From Leptoclinus maculatus (lineage: Eukaryota; Chordata; Actinopteri; Perciformes; Stichaeidae): a stretch of DNA of 64,000 nt. Positions 44,301 to 58,226 of the stretch are shown piece by piece; the first letter of the stretch is position 1, and each line of letters opens with the position of its first letter. The stretch is from assembly GCA_032191485.1 (NCBI GenBank), contig JAVDOI010000001.1, forward strand, positions 38,111,885 through 38,175,884, given 5' to 3'. The position numbers and the translations under genes are program-made. The notes beneath the pieces are model-generated. The model had not been told where the DNA came from and made no database searches. It saw only the letters and a list, made by a program, of their open reading frames with translations.

Positions 44301-45887
44301 CAGCCTATTTTCCACAGTGCATGTAGCAGTATGCTCAATTTTACTCCTTATCTACAGTCACTCACCAACTTTTGCTGGGATTAGACTGGGCTTACTCTGT
44401 ACACTACATATGCAGTCTTAAGACCGTGGCAGCTTATGGCTCAAGTGTAAAGTTATTACAAACAATTCAGTTCAATATCCAGTCTATAAATACAATTTTC
44501 TTAAAAGCTGGAGAGAAAAAAACAAACATTCCTTTTTTTTTGCAGCAAAATTTCCATCAGGGATACAAAAACATAAAACATGTATTTTTTTTCACGTTTA
44601 GCACTTGTATTTTGTGGGCAGGGACTAAAATGATCAGTTTGGTTACAATTGTTATAGTTGAAGAAGTGTACTCACAGTCTCAGTGTGTTTGTGAGAAAGT
44701 TCAGGCAGCTGATTTAGACATGTGTGTCACTTGGCAAGACCTTGCATTTAGTTTGTGGCTTACGGCATAATTACGCTTCAATAAAGATTTTCATTCCACA
44801 TAACAAATAAACTACACTACAAACTGTGATTGGAAGCCATAGCAGGAGCATATCAATCCAATTGTAATGTACAGCAAGCTGGTTATTATTAACGCAAAAT
44901 AAATCCTGACTGACTGAATCTGAATCTATCATATTATTCTCCTTAAAACATAATTACTTTTATAATTACTGTCTTTTTAACCAAGATATCGGTTTGAAGT
45001 GGTTGTGTTACAAGCTTAAGTAGCTTATCACAACAGGACTGACGCTTTTGACGACAGAATGACACAACAGACATGGCTCTCTATATACATCATGATTTGT
45101 CACGGCAGAAAAAGCACAGGTGAGACTAACTCTTCCATTTATGTGTGGCAATGAGCAAACATGCACAATATCAGGTATTCCACTCCAAAATAGGATGCAG
45201 AAAATATTAATGTTATTAATTACATCAATGTTTAAAGTGAAACTGCCTGCTGTGATAATTCCATCAAAGCCCCGGACTTGGTGATTTAGATGTAGCATGT
45301 GTTGATCAGCGATTTTAAGGCCGCTGCACAGGTATTTTTACTTGCCTGATTCAGACGTCTTCTCTTCTCAGGACTGTGTAGGAGCGTGCAGACTGCTTGA
45401 TTGACATCTCCCTCTCCTTTTTATTTCGTTGAACCTGTTAGGGCAGGGCAACTTGCATCTTTATCATTCTCAGCACACCCAATGTTTATGACTAAGACCA
45501 AAACATTTTTATTTCAACTCAGGCGCCTCAGTCAGATGAAACGCTTTTGGACGTGCTGTAAATTTTCGATGTGCTTTGATGTTCAAATTTGGTGAACTCT
45601 GAGATGCAGTCGCAAACATGACAGTGCAGACATTTACTGGAATGGAGAGAACATGGCAAGCAGAATTTAAGGTGGGGATCGTGTTAGCTTTGCTGTGACA
45701 TCCAATTCTTTATAATCTTGCTCTGTTGAATGGAGAAATGCTTAACAAACTTTACACTAGTAGTATATTTCCACAGTAGTATTTTTGTAATGATTGAAAC
45801 TCATCCCAGCCAATGGTGGCCACTGCACAACCCACAAGTACTGCCAGTTGTTATATGCAACATGTATGTTTGTCTGTATTGATTAAA
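41311..45887. other. Long unassigned stretch
   Basis: No recognised coding sequence or large element. Frames such as 44372-44770 (+, 132 codons) and 45008-45298 (-) are unfamiliar. A hairpin with 12-bp arms lies at 44117-44145, and an 18-bp perfect palindrome ('tttgcgttgcaacgcaaa') near 43710. Confidence 0.45.
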
Positions 45888-46128
45888 GGGCCGCAACCTT
45901 TCATTATCGATTGATCGTTGAGAATCATTTGAATTAATTGTTATGTTTCGAAATTGTGACAAATGCCCATTGTAATGCTCATAAGTCCAAAACCCAAAGA
46001 TATTAAATCCTCACATCTGAGAACGTTTGATGTTTTTGCTTGAAAAATGAATAATGATTAATTTATTATCAAAATTGTTTCTTATTCATTTTCTGTTGAT
46101 TGACTAATTGTTTCAGCTCAAATTAATA
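45888..46128. repeat. Teleost 'gggctgcaac' MITE-like repeat, decayed
   Basis: It runs from 'agggccgcaacctttcatta' to 'tgtttcagctc' and contains 'tccaaaacccaaagatatt' and 'cttgaaaaatga', words I recognise from an abundant fish element with mirrored 'cgattaatcg' ends. 'gattaa' and 'aattaa' flank it. Confidence 0.6.
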
Positions 46129-48172
46129 TATTTAAATGTTCTATGGTGTACTATTCCCACAACACAGTCTATAGTTTTGATAAGTGCTACTTCAACAAAT
46201 CTGCTTCTTCTTATTGAGCTTATTATTATGTTCCAGCACAACCTGTTCATAAGGAACATATATCCCTGTGCATCTTTCATGTGTAACCGGGCACTTATTA
46301 GTTACTTATAAGCTTTGGTGACTTTGACTAATTCGTAGTGTACAGTAGGTCAGCCAACTGTAACCAGAACAGAAGTCTAATTAGCCAGAATATCTGAAAA
46401 CATCTTTGTGGGTCTGCCGGGGTCTTTGATCCATTCATATACACATTACACAGTGTGTGTGTATGTGATTCCTCTCTTCCCATCAGATGAAAATACCTAC
46501 ATTTTTAAAGTATGATCACTGGTCTCTTTAGGTCCCTTTGACACCTTGTATTTTACAATATATCTCTGAGTTGTTGTGTTGAATATCGTTGCCTAAAAAA
46601 AAACCCTCTGAAATGTAGTGTCAGCTTAAATGCCTTCAAGCTGCCGCACTGAATATACTCTATTACCCACCTCCCCCTGGAATATTAATCCCATCCAACA
46701 AGGGCTTTGGATATGAAGCACTTTGCTCTGTGAAACAATGCTGTACTCGACCTTTATTAGTACATTTTGGTGCTGTTAATAATTTCAGATGGAGGTGAGG
46801 GATCACGTTCCAAGTGTTGATGCTTTTTCTTTATGGGGGGAGGGTGCTGGTTCCCCAAGCATGGCACCTTAATTTGACCTCTCAATTTACCGTTACGTTG
46901 ATAATGGCTTCATTTGTCAGTGTGAATTGGTTAGGTTAATTTTTTTCCGCACAGAACTAAATGGGAAGATTAGTTTAGCAAATTACCACTGATGAATGAC
47001 CCATTAGGAAAATCAAGCATCACAGGCTACTTGGCTGCTCATGTCCTTTGTGGACAGCTGACCTTGATTCTGACACCAGCCTTTAAACAGTAACATTACT
47101 GGTGAGCCCATTCAACTGCATCACTTCATTTGTCCTCTTTTGACAACTATTTTGTAAAGCAAATGATGAATTTAATTATTTTAGATAGACATATTTAATA
47201 AATGGTTTATAACACACTGCAATGGCCATTTAAAATGTTCCTTTAGTTACAGTATTTGTCAACAATTATAGCTTAATATATAACTAAGCTTCATTTTAAA
47301 GGTAAAGACAGTCATCAGTAACCTTTTATTGTATTTAATGTAAACAATTTACAATCTATTTTGTTATTGTTTCTTCGTAAGCAATGTATTTGTTACTAAT
47401 TAAAAGTAACAGAGGAATTTCCTTAGAAGAACTGCTTGATTTAAACCAATGTTAATATTTGTTAATGGCTTAATGTTTGGGTTATCTTTTTCTTTCATCT
47501 TTGCATGTTAAAATAACCTGTGCACAGATTAAACAGCTCTGTCTTACACCAGCATTTCATTAGAAATAATTAACTGGAAGTGTACTAGCTGATCATCATC
47601 TCTACTTTATTACCATGATTGTATCTATACTTGTAATAGGTGCCAAATTACTTTTCGGAAAAATGTCCCAGGAATTTATTTAAAACAATACAGTCCTGTA
47701 AAGAAAACAATACTAAATTCACCAAACGGTTGCAATTGTTGTAGTGAAATCTGCTTACAAATGACTAGACATGTTTTTCAGCTCACACTCCTCATTTTGT
47801 TTTGGACAGTGGCTTGAACAGAGCAGATGAAACGCCTACAGGACTCTTGTATTGTAACTATGGCGATGAGACTCTAAAATCTGCTGCATCCCTTCTCATC
47901 ACAACCCTGTTACAATGATTTAGGAGCAGCTCTGCATCAAAGAATGAAAAGGGCCTGAGGAAAAGACAGCACAGTCTTTGACAATAAAAGTTCCCTATTT
48001 TTTGTGTAAAAAAGTCTTTTGCCTTTACATTTACCTTGACTTGTTACACTGGCGTTTGGACTCCGGTGTCACCAGCATTCACGACTTCTGTTTGCCTGCA
48101 TAATACATCTAATCTAAATGCATACATGATTTAGCAATCATTAACACAGACATCCCTTGAGACAATCAGAAA
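46129..48172. other. Unassigned stretch, partly candidate conserved non-coding DNA
   Basis: No gene or element is recognised. About 46780-47100 has balanced composition, ATTA words and no repeat signature, so it may be a conserved non-coding element (inference). The rest is AT-rich. Confidence 0.4.
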
Positions 48173-48180
48173 CAAGCTAT

Positions 48181-50481
48181 CAGGACCGCCGGGTGCACAC
48201 AACACATGGCTCTCCCACACACTATTTAATCCAAGTATAGGCGTCACAAAATATAATCATATTAGAGACACGCTATCATTTCCATCTTTAATGCTTTGAA
48301 ACTTGAACTTTAAAGTCGTCCATGGAAATGGTCTGCTTCATTGATGTGAACCGTGCACTTAGTTGAGAGATAACGCTGTCCATGGCAACATACAACACTT
48401 TGCTTTTAAATAGGCCGATGTCTGGGCTTTCTTCTATCCCATGTTCTGACTCATCAAAAAAAAACTTTCCTTTTTCTCTCTCTCATTTCCAACTTTGGTT
48501 TGATGCCCATGGCACTGGCAACAGCAGTTGCCTCTGTCAGAAACTGTCCCACTGTCCCAAAGCAAATGCTTTACCACTGGGCGCACTGCCTCTATGCGCA
48601 CACTCCATCATGTTTCAGAAAAGCAGTCCAGAGCACAGCCCAAAACCTTCTGTAAGATTCGCCATCATTATGCGGGCTTGCACTCCCGTAACTTTTCCTG
48701 CCATGTTAGCTTCGTTATCATAGCACTGACCTCTGCAGGGGTTGCATCACGCATTATGAAATAGTTTGTTGTAGTCTGACTAACTCAATATAGACTTTGG
48801 GAAAAGGTTGCCATTAGCTGTGTATTTTTACGTGGCTAAATCCTCTCCTTCTGCTATCCGCACTTTCTATTTTGCAAGGGCAGCTGCATCCTGTGCTTAG
48901 CACCGCACAAGAAAAAAACAAGCCAGAGGGTTTTTCCCCCTATACCAGAATGATGCAGACAGACCCATCACCACAGCGCTGCTATGCTAGACTAGTTAAT
49001 AGGGCTTGGACTCTCTTTCCCTGTTGCCTGTGCTCCCTAATACTTTGTAATTGATCATATAGGATGTTATTTTACTTTTGCGAATTGCTCAATTACACTC
49101 AGAAAATGTCCATTATCTCTCACTTCAAGTCTGTTTGTGTTGACCCTGAATGACGGATTCCTGAAGGCTGAATACAGTGTAGAATCCATCAATCTCTGTA
49201 GTAGTGCTTTGGTTTTTTTCAGTCTCTCACACAGAGTTTTTTTTGCTGTTGGCTGTCAGACGATTGTAGGACGGAATACTGCAGGTTCTTCCATTTCCAA
49301 TAACAGTGTTTATGTGCACGTTTTCTCTCATGCTCTGAACCTTTTTTCTTAAGCTTTCGTCATTTGATAGTGGCAATCTACATCCCATCAATGGAAATCA
49401 GTGTACTGCACGACTTTTCTCTTTTTTAAATAAGAACAGCAAGCGTGGTAAGCAAAATAATGCTTTAGTTTGAGCTGCTCTATATTAACCAGTCCCTCTC
49501 CGTTTTTTCATGAACATTAAGGGATTTAGAATATGTCAGGTAATGCCCTGCCGTCTGCATCTTTTGTTTTTTTCTTTTGCGATCTCCAGGTACCAGGTTG
49601 TCCCTGTCAGGATCATCATTAAATCCGGCCATAACACAAGAGCACTAAAATGAGTCTCTGATGCTATTTCGCTTGTGCTCGCATCATCCACCATGCTGCT
49701 CTGACTCTGGGGCAGGCGCTGTGTCTCCCTCCCTCTCTTCTCTGGCCCTGCTAGCCTCTCCCGCCCCGCTCTCATCTGTAGGCCGTGTCTCTCCTCCTCC
49801 ATCCCTCTCCTCTGCGGCGCTGCTTGCCTCTCCCGCCGCGCTCTCACCTCCAGGCTGGGTCTCTCCTCCTCTCTGTCTCTCCTCTCCGGCGCTGCTAATT
49901 CCATCTCCAGACTCCAGCTGTTTCTGTCAGAGGACGCGCTGCGTTAGGCTTCTATGCAAGCTGATAACTGTATGTTAAAGTTAAAGCTAGGTGGGTGCTA
50001 TTAGCGGCTGTGTTTGGCAGATGTCTAAGCTAGCTAAATGATTGGATTTCTCACCATGCTCTCGATTAATACCCTCCATCCACATTGCAGTTGTAGCCGT
50101 ATTTGTTGCAGCAGCATCTCCAACTTCACTATCTTTTGTCAAATACCTGGCCAGAAAGTCCAGTGCACCTCTGCTATCATTATCTCTTTTACCGAAAGTT
50201 TACTGGAAGGGAGGCGATGGGGTAGCTAGATAGATGTTAAACTTTTGATCTTGCAGTAGCATGACAGAACAAACTTTCAACATTTTTTTGCATTAGGGAG
50301 GAACATTTTAATTGTTTTTTGAGCACTATGTCAAGGAACAGTAAAAAAATAACAAGCTTTTATGTGACTCACTAATACTAGATGATGTTTTTTACAAATG
50401 TAAATGATTCCAGCAGACTATTTTTGGGCCTCCTTTGACCCAGGCACCTGACCCGGTGTTCCCTCGGCGTTGGTGGCCCTG
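48181..50481 (-). mobile_element. ZMYM1-like hAT transposon, decayed (2301 bp)
   Basis: The right end read inward is CAGGGCCACCAACGC and the left end is CAGGACCGCCGGGTGC, imperfect terminal inverted repeats. The flanks are 'caagctat' (48173-48180) and 'gatgctat' (50482-50489), agreeing at six of eight bases. The minus strand between them carries blocks of a hAT transposase in the expected order. The termini differ from those of the two ZMYM1-like hATs at 27-35 kb, so it is a separate family. Confidence 0.72.
48310..50195 (-). pseudogene. Decayed ZMYM1-like hAT transposase gene
   Basis: On the minus strand, from 5' to 3', the blocks are as follows. About 50195-50056 reads NDSRGALDFLARYLTKDSEV in an open stretch. 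About 49923-49690 is an acidic Gly/Glu-rich stretch with a 72-bp tandem repeat (EERQRGGETQPGGESAAGEA and variants). About 48740-48650 reads GQCYDNEANMAGKVTGVQAR, the YDN-x-x-x-MAG-x-x-x-G-V-Q-A-R motif of the DUF4371/ZMYM1-like core. About 48620-48530 has W-S-V-R-I-E-A-V, preceded by a stop where the family has Arg. About 48520-48310 includes RKRKVFFDE and VLYVAMDSVISQL. Deletions, frameshifts and stops separate the blocks, and the C-terminal hATC domain is not found. It cannot encode a working protein. Confidence 0.72.
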
Positions 50482-50489
50482 GATGCTAT

Positions 50490-52319
<1,830 letters not shown>

Positions 52320-52790
52320 GGTTTGGTGTACAACTAAATACTGTATATAAGAAGTGGATAGTCTTTGTGGCGGCACCCATTGGTTTGTGTACTGACGTTT
52401 TGAAGCCTTGAGTTTATTTTTATTTTTTTTGGCTGTCGCCATCTTGGATTTTGGCAACCAGTAAACTGAAGTGACCATATTTGGACTATGGAGGAGTGAC
52501 AACGTGGTAGAGACGACAAGGTAACCATGTCCTAAAGCATACCCTTCTTTACGGTCTATTTTACTCTAAATGGGATTATCATTTACTAAATGAACATCAT
52601 GCTGTATTGAAGAAGACTTGAAACTAGTGATTGAGACCATAAACTCACATTTACAATGTTTACTGAAGTCACGTGAGAAGTTGGGTCATTTTCTCTTATT
52701 TTTGCATCCCCCCCAATGGCCATGCAAGTTTAAGGCACTGGCCCATTGGCTTCACTTTTCAGAACATATTTCGGTTGTCACACAGTACTT
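52320..52790. repeat. Teleost dispersed repeat fragment
   Basis: The phrases 'actgtatataagaagtgg', 'gtcgccatcttggattttgg' and 'gtgaccatatttgga' are familiar from a repeat found throughout fish genomes. Boundaries are approximate and no transposase is present. Confidence 0.5.
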
Positions 52791-54400
52791 ATAATCCATC
52801 ACAGTGCCTGCAGGACTAACAATGGTTATTAGTTGCTTCATGCCTGATATTTACTCCTTGGGCTCTTCGCCTCCATGCATTCTGTGTGGACTGGTGCTAA
52901 AGTATAAACTAGGCATTAGACTAACCCAAACTAGTCTAGTGAAGAAACAAACAATTGATCTCATCTCATCCATACTTTATTTGTCTGTTGCATTTAAATA
53001 CCTCTTCTCTTTCTCCCTGTTAGAGCATTCTAACTAGAAACAAATCACTGTGATAAAGCCACCCGTAGTTTATTATGAATGTCTGGCTGTTTGTGCCTTC
53101 TGTGCGTTCATCTGCTATTCAAAACATCCCTCCTCAGAGTGTCTGTTCTGTAAAATTGGGTGAGGAAGGGGGGGGGGGGGGGCAGGATTTATGTTCTCGG
53201 GAAGTAACCAGACTTTTATGTTAATTTATGAGTTGGCCATCATGGTAGAAAACAGCACCAGTTGCATGGAGGTGGTGTGGCTCACAGGCTGTGGGCGTGA
53301 AGATCATGATGTGTGAAAAATATGTATCCCAAATTATTATCACACTGATCATTCTTAAAATACCTAAGAAGTGATCTCTCTCTCTCTCTCTCTCTCCCTC
53401 TCCCTCTTTCTCTCTCTTTCAAAATGGCCAGAATGGGCAAACCAGAGTTTGTTATACCGAACCAAAAGGTTAGATGTGAAAGCACCTTTACAATCTCAGC
53501 CACTGTGTAGCATCATGATGAATGTAGGCGTGTCTTCACCCCTGTACTTAAAAACACATCATCAGGAGTTAACTTTATTTGAACTTAATTCACATTAACA
53601 CTTGTAATCAGACAAGGTTCTGCCACCACTGAACAAACTATACAGGCAAGTACACATCTGAACAAGCACCAGCCGTAATTTGCATTCAAACATGGCTTCA
53701 GACAAGTATTGACCACCCGCCTGGTGTTCTGACTGAGCGAGTGCTCACTGCAGTTGAGCTTCCACGTTTTTACCTTGACTTTTCTTGTTCAAATAAACTA
53801 CTGAGGTCTTCGGTCACCTACCGTACATTACTTTGCTCACTTTTGCACATTTACGTAATTAGCCAGGTGTAAATCGTGAATTTGCTAACATGAAAGAACA
53901 GGATTTGGAATACAGTTAACGTAATTTTTGGAAGTGATTACCATATAAATTGTTAATATGCAAGTAAATTTGAGGCTTGACATACATATTTTTGTCACTA
54001 CTAAAAATTATTTTATTGCTTTTAGTTACTTAGTTGTTTTGGCTTTCACTAGTCTTCTAAAGTCCTTTTTCACTGAAGACATTTTTGCTTGTCATAGCAG
54101 GAAAAACACAGGTGCACGTACAGTTTGTATCAGTTTTTGTGTTTTTGGTTCAAGAGCGGCAAATGTACAACAATACAAATTACTGTTATCTTTAATTTGA
54201 TAACTCAGATTTGAAGTACTTAACGGAGCTACAGGCCCAGTCGCACTCTTAGCAGGCAAAAAAATAATTGAGCCTTTTTGGGGGAGGTATGTTTCTTGTT
54301 TAAGCCCCCAAAAAGTTGAACACCATCCCTGTCTGGGAGCATTTATGATGAAAAACTCCAATCCTGGATTTTGGAGTCAAATCCTTCAATACATATTATC
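52791..54400. other. Unassigned sequence with simple repeats
   Basis: It contains a run of 15 G (53168-53182), a CT-rich microsatellite (53373-53421), and an 11-bp-arm hairpin ('ctttttggggg' with 'cccccaaaaag') around 54274-54316. No gene is seen. Confidence 0.5.
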
Positions 54401-54403
54401 TTA

Positions 54404-55135
54404 AGCCCCAGTTCCACCGAAAGCTGGATATACTACGGATATCCCCCGGATCACCCCGGATAAAAAGAGGTGAGATCCGCGGTGACCCGGGAAGGAAATC
54501 GTCCCGAATGAAAACACATTTCACATGTTTCCCGGTTCTACTACAGTTCTACTACGGTTCCGCCACGGATCACCCCTGTTCAAGCCTGGTTTATCCCGGA
54601 TGGCCACGGTTTGACCATGGTTCAACTACGGATATGCCACGGACACGCCCCAGATGCGTCACGGATGCGTCCCGGATGAAGCGTCCCATCCATGGTGCAA
54701 CCGTGATGATCCGTGATCATCCGTAGTACATCCGGGGTGTCAACTAGCTCCCGTTTCATCCCGGATTAACATGGTTATACTACGGTTATGCTACGGTTCA
54801 TCCCGGTCCTACTACGGTTATGCTACGGTTCATCCCGGTCCTACTACGTTTCTTCCCGGATGTGCTACGATCAACGGCGCCCCCCTCTCCATTCCCGGAT
54901 GTCCCCGGATCACCCCGGATGTTAGTTGTACGTCCGACGAGCCGCTCGTCTTCCCGGATACGCCACGGACGGCCGCGGATGGCCACGGTTCACCACGGAT
55001 GGCCACGGTTTTACTACGGTTCATCACGGAACGTCCGTGACTGACTACGGTTCCACTCCCGGATGACCCCGGATCTGATCCGTAATGTATCCGGGGACAT
55101 CCGTAGTATATCCGGCTTTCGGTGGAACTGGGGCT
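54404..55135. mobile_element. Non-autonomous DNA element with 37-bp inverted termini and 10-11-bp internal repeats
   Basis: The left terminus begins AGCCCCAGTTCCACCGAAAG and the right terminus, read inward, begins with the same 20 bases; 36 of the first 37 bases match. 'tta' lies on both sides (54401-54403 and 55136-55138), which fits a 3-bp Harbinger-type duplication. The whole interior is GC-rich and built of short words related to CCCGGATNN, CTACGGTTNN and CCACGGATNN spaced 10-11 bp apart; around 54690-54740 the words switch to the opposite orientation (ATCCGT). A near-perfect 40-bp direct duplication lies at about 54778-54850. The many open frames are by-products. I cannot place the element in a named family. 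Confidence 0.88.
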
Positions 55136-55138
55136 TTA

Positions 55139-56249
55139 CCCTGAATGAAATATGACATGCATGTATTGGACAGGAAGAAAGTGTGATGTGATTGGGCACA
55201 GCATGTCTCTTCTAGTTCTCCATGAAGCTAGGCTATTCGAAGTGGTTATAATGACAGCTCAAACAGGGAGCCTTTTCTGGGCATAAAGATAAGGCAGAGC
55301 AAGTGTGTGTGTGTGTGTGTGTGTGTTGGGGTACAAGGAGGGGTTACAGGAGAACTGGCAGGATGGCGAGGAGGAAAGACAGATGGACAGAGAGGAGAGA
55401 AAGAGACAGATGGAAGGAGGGGAGGAGAGAGATATTGCATAATAGCACAGAAATGGCAATGATTGCTCACTGCAGCATAATTTAAAGCATGGCACCCATC
55501 AACATTTTTCTACCGCCCTTTCTCTCTTTCATTCAACTTTTCTCTCATTCCCTGCCTGTTCTTCCTGTTTCGTAACCAAGAAACACAGCAATTGTTTAAA
55601 AAAAAGTGTCACAATTTATTACAGTACTTAATGCAAACTATAAAGGTGGCAACCAAAAAGGTCAAACCAATAAATGAAACAAATAGACATAATAAAAAGC
55701 ATCATGCAGAACAGTTGTTAAAACAAAACAGGCAACCACATTTGCAGCAGCATCTGACACAACATGTGGTGGGAATTTTGTCATCAAGACTCACAAGAGA
55801 GAAGATGTCTTTCAAGGTTTTATTCTGGGGAATCTTTACACTTACAGGCGGGCAACAATCACCTTCAACAGTCACGGGCCTGGTATTGAGAACATTTCTA
55901 TTTCCAACAGCCCATCTTTAAACATTCAAAGTTACGTACATATGCCTGTTGCTGGAACATCGTGATTGGTTACAGGAGGTTGTACACAATTCTCTGATTG
56001 GCTATGATACTATCGTATAAACACAAGAGGAAATTATCCAGAAACACAGCAGTTAACATTCATCAATTACCTAAGTTTGCTTTCCTTTCTACTCATATGT
56101 CACTGCACTCACGATGTTTACTGTCTAAGGTTGAGGTCACTCTAACTATGTCAGAGTGTTCTCCGTATTATTACTATTTTACAGCATATGACAAATGTAA
56201 TAAGGCTTCAATTATTATACTTTTTTATGTTTTAAATTAGTATTTTTTT
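55139..56249. other. Unassigned sequence with a GT tract
   Basis: It holds a 24-bp GT run (55303-55326) followed by a purine-rich tract to about 55435. No gene is recognised. Confidence 0.5.
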
Positions 56250-57000
56250 TTGTGTTGTAACGGACCATTTTCGATCCGTGATGCATACGGATCCTCGCTC
56301 ACGGTTCGGCACGCGTGTGAACCGCCGATTAATTACACAGTTTAATCTTAACCATCACAGCGTTAAATAAAGGCTTACTGACGATCATCAAATCATCAAA
56401 ATATGCGATCAGTACATCAGCATTCATGCTTTTCTAGTCGCTGATCTCTGATAATGTTACATTGTAAACAACTTTTCTAAATTGTTTTTAAATTGACAGA
56501 AGGAGAGCTAGTTAACGATAGCAGCACCGCTAATGGCCAATGAATGAAGGTTCCGTTCAGTTACATTATGATGCGCTCAGACTCTGTTCAGTGAAAATTA
56601 GTATTGGGCGAAGGTAGATTATAACATAATCATGATGTGGTCACGTTTAATTTCGTAAAACGTAGTGTTGGTGAGAAACTTGAATAAATCCAGTTTAAAA
56701 TTTAAAATACTATTGAAAAATACAATCTTTTATTTCCTAATCATTTGAATTGTGTGTTTTTATGAAGAACAAAACCCACTATAGATGACTATAATTGAAT
56801 TAAATTGTAGACCAGCTGTATACTGAAACAACAAAGAGATCTGTATCTGCCAATATGGATCATCAATGACCAGCAATTAGTATCGGCGGCAAAAAAACGT
56901 GATCAGGGATCTCTAAAAGTTATATTTGCTCCCTTCTTTTTCTTTTGTGCTGATACGATCTGTGATCCGATCCGTGACTCTGATCTGAGTGAGGACACTG
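56250..57000. repeat. Probable hAT-family repeat rich in 'gatccgtga' words
   Basis: It opens with 'gttgtaacggaccattttcg' and 'gatccgtgatgcatacgga' and closes with 'gatctgtgatccgatccgtg'. These words are familiar from a common fish hAT family. The middle is AT-rich. Ends and target duplication are not firmly placed. Confidence 0.4.
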
Positions 57001-57348
57001 AGCTGTAAAGATGTTGCATTTGCAAATGGTCTTTAATTGATTAAAGCCCACATTATGTACTGGGTTACCCTCTCTGAGTTATGGTGGTTGTGAGAGCAAC
57101 TTGTGGTCTGTGGTGTGCTCACTGAAGCTCTGTGTTTGACCGTACAAATACAAACCACATCACAAACAGTGATAGCACACGTGGAGATGGGTTGAGCAGT
57201 ACAAAGGCAGAGCAGGTCAGGTAAAAAAAATGGGACATAAAGTATATGGTAAATATTTACCACATGCTACATTTATATAGGGTAGCCTATGTTGTTGACT
57301 TTGTAAATGTGGTAGCATTTGATTTATTAAGAACTTGCATTCAAATTA

Positions 57349-57500
57349 AAGGAATAGTTTGATAATTTGGGACATACGTTTATTTGCTTTCTGGTGGAGA
57401 GTTAGATGAAAAGATTGATTTTCTTCTCTCCTCAAAATGTGTACTAATCTAGCTAACTGGCTTCTAGCAGTGTCATATGCAACAGATAAAAGGTTGTAAC
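57349..57500. repeat. Teleost dispersed repeat fragment
   Basis: The phrases 'aaaggaatagtttgataatt', 'gagagttagatgaaaagatt' and 'agctaactggcttctagc' match a widely distributed fish repeat; only its start is present. Confidence 0.55.
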
Positions 57501-58226
57501 AATCCTCTTAACTCTCCCACAGAAAGCAAATACGTGCTTGCAATTGTCTAAGTAGAACACTGAAGATGCAAACACACGCCCATACTGTGAATAAAGGTGT
57601 TAAATAGGATAAGAACATTTCAGTAATATATGAACAATATGTTACAACAATGAATAAAGATTGCACATGGGAATGCATTGATAAGCCAAACTGTCTTCTA
57701 TTCATTCACAATACTGATATCTTCCACACATTTTAATCGGACCCATAACATGGGCCAAATATGCCAGTAATCTGACAGTACCAGAACAATCTGGTATCAG
57801 CAGTGTTATTTTGTTGTCGTCAATGGGTAAACACTAGAATAATATGAGCATAAATGCTGCATGGTTCCTTACAAACTAAAAGTAGACATTTACAAATGAA
57901 GCATGTTCATGTAACATTACATTTTTGTCACAGCTTGTTTTATTGTTCCTTCTTGCTCAGACAAGTTCCTAATGGTGTATCTTGATACGGTGAAGAAAGC
58001 AGTGATAATAATTATGTCTAAAACACTGCAAAAGCTACCACGCATCAGCTCGTCAACCAAGTGTTGGTGATCCCTTAACCTCTGAGTAGAAATACAGCAG
58101 CCACTCTGTACAACTAAATAATCTAAATGAAATCTAACTCTTCTGACTGTGAACTTGCTCGATAACAATACACATTATAACACATATAATATCTACCACC
58201 AGCTCTCCTATGATCCCCATGCTCAC
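57501..58226. other. Unassigned sequence
   Basis: No element is recognised. If the exon at 58227-58357 is real, this would be the beginning of the next intron on the minus strand. Confidence 0.45.

Noticed and set aside
44372..44770. 132-codon plus-strand frame as a novel gene
   Set aside because: No recognisable domain, start context or splice sites; amino-acid composition follows AT-rich DNA.
49536..49904. 122-codon minus frame with Arg/Glu-rich repeats
   Set aside because: A different frame gives the Gly/Glu-rich acidic stretch expected in this transposase family; this one appears to be its shadow.
54508..55044. Several overlapping 60-90-codon frames with repeated Tyr-Gly-Ser and Arg-rich peptides
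   Set aside because: All arise from the 10-11-bp word array; open on both strands and in several frames.
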